The notes under the pieces were generated by a model. The model made no database searches and was not told the DNA's origin. It was given only the letters and a program-made list of their open reading frames with translations. A stretch of DNA of 40,061 bases, from assembly GCA_028277025.1 (NCBI GenBank), contig JAPYVG010000016.1, positions 1-40,061 on the forward strand, read 5' to 3'. Within the stretch, counting starts at the first letter, position 1, and each line of letters starts with the position of its first letter. The DNA is from Sulfolobaceae archaeon (GTDB lineage Archaea; Thermoproteota; Thermoprotei_A; Sulfolobales; Sulfolobaceae). This document shows, piece by piece, positions 38,491 to 40,061 of the stretch. The translations under genes were made by a program, and so were the position numbers.

Positions 38491-39695
38491 TAGAAAAATT
38501 TGAGAGTATTTTAGGGGAAGAAGAATTAAATAGTATTTATAATATAGCGGAAAAACTCAAAGGTATCTCAGTACTTCATATTAACTCAACTCCAGCTGGT
38601 GGAGGGGTTGCTGAGATTTTAAGTAAATTAGTACCTTTAATGCGTGAATTAGGAATTCATACTGATTGGAAAGTTATCAGAGGAGACGTTGAGTTTTTTA
38701 AAGTCACTAAATCATTTCATAACGCTCTGCAAAACGGAATAGGCAATTTACCTCAGGAGGCATTTAAGATTTACGATAAATGGCAAGAGATTAACGGTAA
38801 TGAGATAGATTTAGATTATGATGTTATATTTATACATGACCCTCAACCAGCTGGTTTAATAAGGTTTAGAAAGAAGGGAAGCTGGATATGGAGATGTCAT
38901 ATTGATATTTCAAACCCATATGAACCAGTATGGAATTTTCTGAAGAGATACGTCGATAATTATGATTCAATAATAATTTCGTCCCCAGTATTTGGAAGAA
39001 ATGATTTGAATAAACCACAATACATAGTACCTCCTTCAATAGACCCATTTAGTTTAAAGAATAGAGATATACCACAAATTACAGTAGAAAGAATTTTGTA
39101 TAAATATGACATTGATCCTAATAGACCTATAATTACACAAGTCTCAAGATTCGATAGGGCTAAAGATCCTCTGGGAGTAATAAGAACTTATAAGTTGGTC
39201 AAAAGACACGTTGATGCACAACTAGTTTATGTTGGTAGTCCAGCCCACGATGATCCCGAGGGCGAAGAAGTATACAAGGAAACTACTGAAGCGGCAGGTA
39301 ACGATAAGGACATTAAATTGCTTATGCTTCCACCTAATAGTGACTTAGAAATTAACGCGTTTCAAAGAGGTTCTACTGTAGTTTTACAAAAGTCGATAAA
39401 GGAGGGATTTGGTTTAACTGTTAGTGAGGCTTTATGGAAGATGAGACCAGTAATAGGTGGTAATACTGGTGGTATTCCTCTTCAGATAATTCATAAGGTA
39501 ACTGGATTCCTTGTAAACACTCCAGAGGAAGCTGCCCATTATACACTGTATTTATTGCGCAATAAGGAGGAGAGGGAAAGGTTAGGGAGAAACGGAAGAG
39601 AACACGTTAGGAGGAACTTCCTAATAACAAGAGAGCTAAGGGACTATTTAATGGTAGCACTTTTATCTATGAATAGTGCCGCCGCGGGGACTTGA
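38487..39695 (+). CDS. treT: Trehalose glycosyltransferring synthase (TreT), GT4 family
   Basis: The 402-residue GT-B glycosyltransferase has the TreT opening HINSTPAGGGVAEILSKLVP, then WKVIRGDVEFFKVTKSFHNALQ, FIHDPQPAGL, and the donor-site C-terminal domain with VSRFDRAKDPLG, SIKEGFGLTVSEALWKMRPVIG and GNTGGIPLQI. TreT makes trehalose from NDP-glucose and glucose, which fits a compatible-solute role. It is co-translated with the DUF5752 gene. The last 19 bases, encoding SAAAGT, run into the tRNA-Phe gene on the other strand. Confidence 0.9.
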   Translation: MIEKFESILGEEELNSIYNIAEKLKGISVLHINSTPAGGGVAEILSKLVPLMRELGIHTDWKVIRGDVEFFKVTKSFHNALQNGIGNLPQEAFKIYDKWQEINGNEIDLDYDVIFIHDPQPAGLIRFRKKGSWIWRCHIDISNPYEPVWNFLKRYVDNYDSIIISSPVFGRNDLNKPQYIVPPSIDPFSLKNRDIPQITVERILYKYDIDPNRPIITQVSRFDRAKDPLGVIRTYKLVKRHVDAQLVYVGSPAHDDPEGEEVYKETTEAAGNDKDIKLLMLPPNSDLEINAFQRGSTVVLQKSIKEGFGLTVSEALWKMRPVIGGNTGGIPLQIIHKVTGFLVNTPEEAAHYTLYLLRNKEERERLGRNGREHVRRNFLITRELRDYLMVALLSMNSAAAGT

Positions 39696-39767
39696 ACCCC
39701 GGACAACCCGGTCACTGCACTTATTTTTTCTTCAGCCGGGCGCTCTCCCGGGCTGAGCTACGGCGGC
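39677..39767 (-). tRNA. tRNA-Phe (GAA) with a 17-nt intron
   Basis: On the minus strand, exon 1 is 39767-39730 and exon 2 is 39712-39677, giving a 74-nt mature tRNA with acceptor GCCGCCG/CGGCGGC, D stem GCTC/GAGC, anticodon stem CCCGG/CCGGG with loop CTGAAGA (anticodon GAA), and T arm CGGGG-TTCAAGT-CCCCG. The intron (39729-39713) sits at the canonical site after position 37. The discriminator is A. Confidence 0.95.
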
Positions 39768-39788
39768 AATATAATATTTGAAGTATGA

Positions 39789-39796
39789 CTTTATAG
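39789..39796 (+). promoter_or_regulatory. TATA box of the H/ACA-like RNA
   Basis: The element ctttatag is centred about 26 bases upstream of the first base of the RNA helix (39819), the spacing expected for archaeal transcription starts. Confidence 0.4.
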
Positions 39797-39818
39797 GTTT
39801 ATTGGTTAAATATTATTT

Positions 39819-39896
39819 AGGGACTGGGCGACACTCTATCGAGATCCCCGTGGATAGGGGGATACGATGAGATAGGGTCTCCAGAGGTCCCTACAA
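39819..39896 (+). ncRNA. Structured RNA fitting a single-hairpin H/ACA guide sRNA
   Basis: A lower stem pairs AGGGACT (39819-39825) with GGTCCCT (39886-39892), followed immediately by ACA (39893-39895). A symmetric internal loop has 7 nt on each side (39826-39832 and 39879-39885). The upper stem pairs ACTCTATC with GATAGGGT (39833-39840, 39871-39878). Above it a GA/GA pair flanks a K-turn-like element (39841-39842, 39869-39870), capped by ATCCCC/GGGGAT. The ACA lies 14 nt from the base of the upper stem, the rule for archaeal pseudouridylation pockets. No target was identified. The alternative is a structured 5' leader, since the next ATG follows 2 bases later. Confidence 0.65.
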
Positions 39897-39897
39897 A

Positions 39898-40061
39898 ATG
39901 GTGTCTCAAATGACATATAATATACTTCTTGTAAAATTAACTTACCTTGATAGAATTGTAATAGATGAAATCATAGAACATTTAAATAACATAGGCTTTA
40001 ATGTAAGCGTAAAAGAGGAAATAGAAAGTTTAGATATCTCCTTTTTTAATTGGAGTAGATT
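39898..40061 (+). CDS. Archaemetzincin-like zinc peptidase, N-terminal part (3' truncated by window)
   Basis: The frame is open to the window end and encodes 54 residues. The opening YNILLVKLTYLDRIVIDEII and the later SLDISFFNWSR correspond to the N-terminal strand and the 'AYN-x-x-R' segment before RQYNA in archaemetzincins, small zinc proteases. The zinc motif would lie beyond the window, so the call rests on N-terminal resemblance only. ATG 39898 and ATG 39910 are both possible starts. Confidence 0.68.
   Translation, partial: MVSQMTYNILLVKLTYLDRIVIDEIIEHLNNIGFNVSVKEEIESLDISFFNWSR

Overview
This AT-rich window comes from a hyperthermophilic crenarchaeon of the order Sulfolobales. The evidence is a reverse gyrase, two of the three heterotrimeric PCNA subunits, the RNA polymerase subunit Rpo13, archaeal-type ribosomal proteins, a BHB-type intron inside the mRNA of cbf5, archaeal box C/D RNAs, an intron-containing tRNA-Phe, and the N-terminal stump of an SSV (fusellovirus) integrase. 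The genus cannot be fixed from the window. Most of it is conserved housekeeping chromosome with very short gaps and many 1-4 nt start/stop overlaps.

Layout. 1-3175 (+): 3' end of thi4, then the operon rps24e-rps27ae-kae1-bud32-XTP/dITP pyrophosphatase, which links ribosomal proteins to the KEOPS tRNA-t6A enzymes. 3151-6793 (mostly -): aldo/keto reductase, a small orphan gene on +, the A-ATPase subunit genes atpC and atpH, trmI, a box C/D sRNA and a 50-residue ribbon-helix-helix protein. 6830-12558: TrmB-type regulator (-), rps25e (+), and reverse gyrase translationally coupled to a nitrilase homologue that has lost catalytic residues (-). 12601-16079 (+): cdc48 and apgM, ending in a second C/D sRNA. 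16125-19680 (-): the transcription/translation operon rps6e, aif2-gamma, PIN protein, rpo7, spt4 and GTP-dependent dephospho-CoA kinase. 19743-25339: the cobalamin genes cbiX and cbiA on +, enclosing on - rps15, a split methionine-synthase pair and PCNA3; DUF2208 follows on -. 25395-29293 (+): a secreted anchored protein, then the riboflavin operon ribB-ribC-ribH-GTP cyclohydrolase III-amidohydrolase. 29260-32037 (-): membrane HerA-like ATPase, Rpo13, PCNA1. 32077-36737 (+): Lhr-like helicase, rpl14e, cbf5 with its intron, and a methyltransferase.

36763-39767 holds three tRNA genes (Ser-TGA, Gly-TCC, Phe-GAA). The tRNA-Gly is overlapped by the int(N) fragment of an SSV-type integrase, marking an old integration; about 590 bp beside it contain only gene debris. 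A third C/D sRNA, a DUF5752 gene and a TreT-like trehalose synthase follow. The window closes with a structured RNA that fits an H/ACA guide and the 5' end of an archaemetzincin gene.

The items most worth pursuing are: the ATZ/TRZ-type amidohydrolase closing the riboflavin operon, a candidate for an unassigned archaeal step; the dead nitrilase coupled to reverse gyrase; the membrane-bound HerA-like pump co-transcribed with Rpo13 and PCNA1; the C/D sRNAs whose C boxes contain the stop codon of the upstream gene; and the two-gene methionine synthase.
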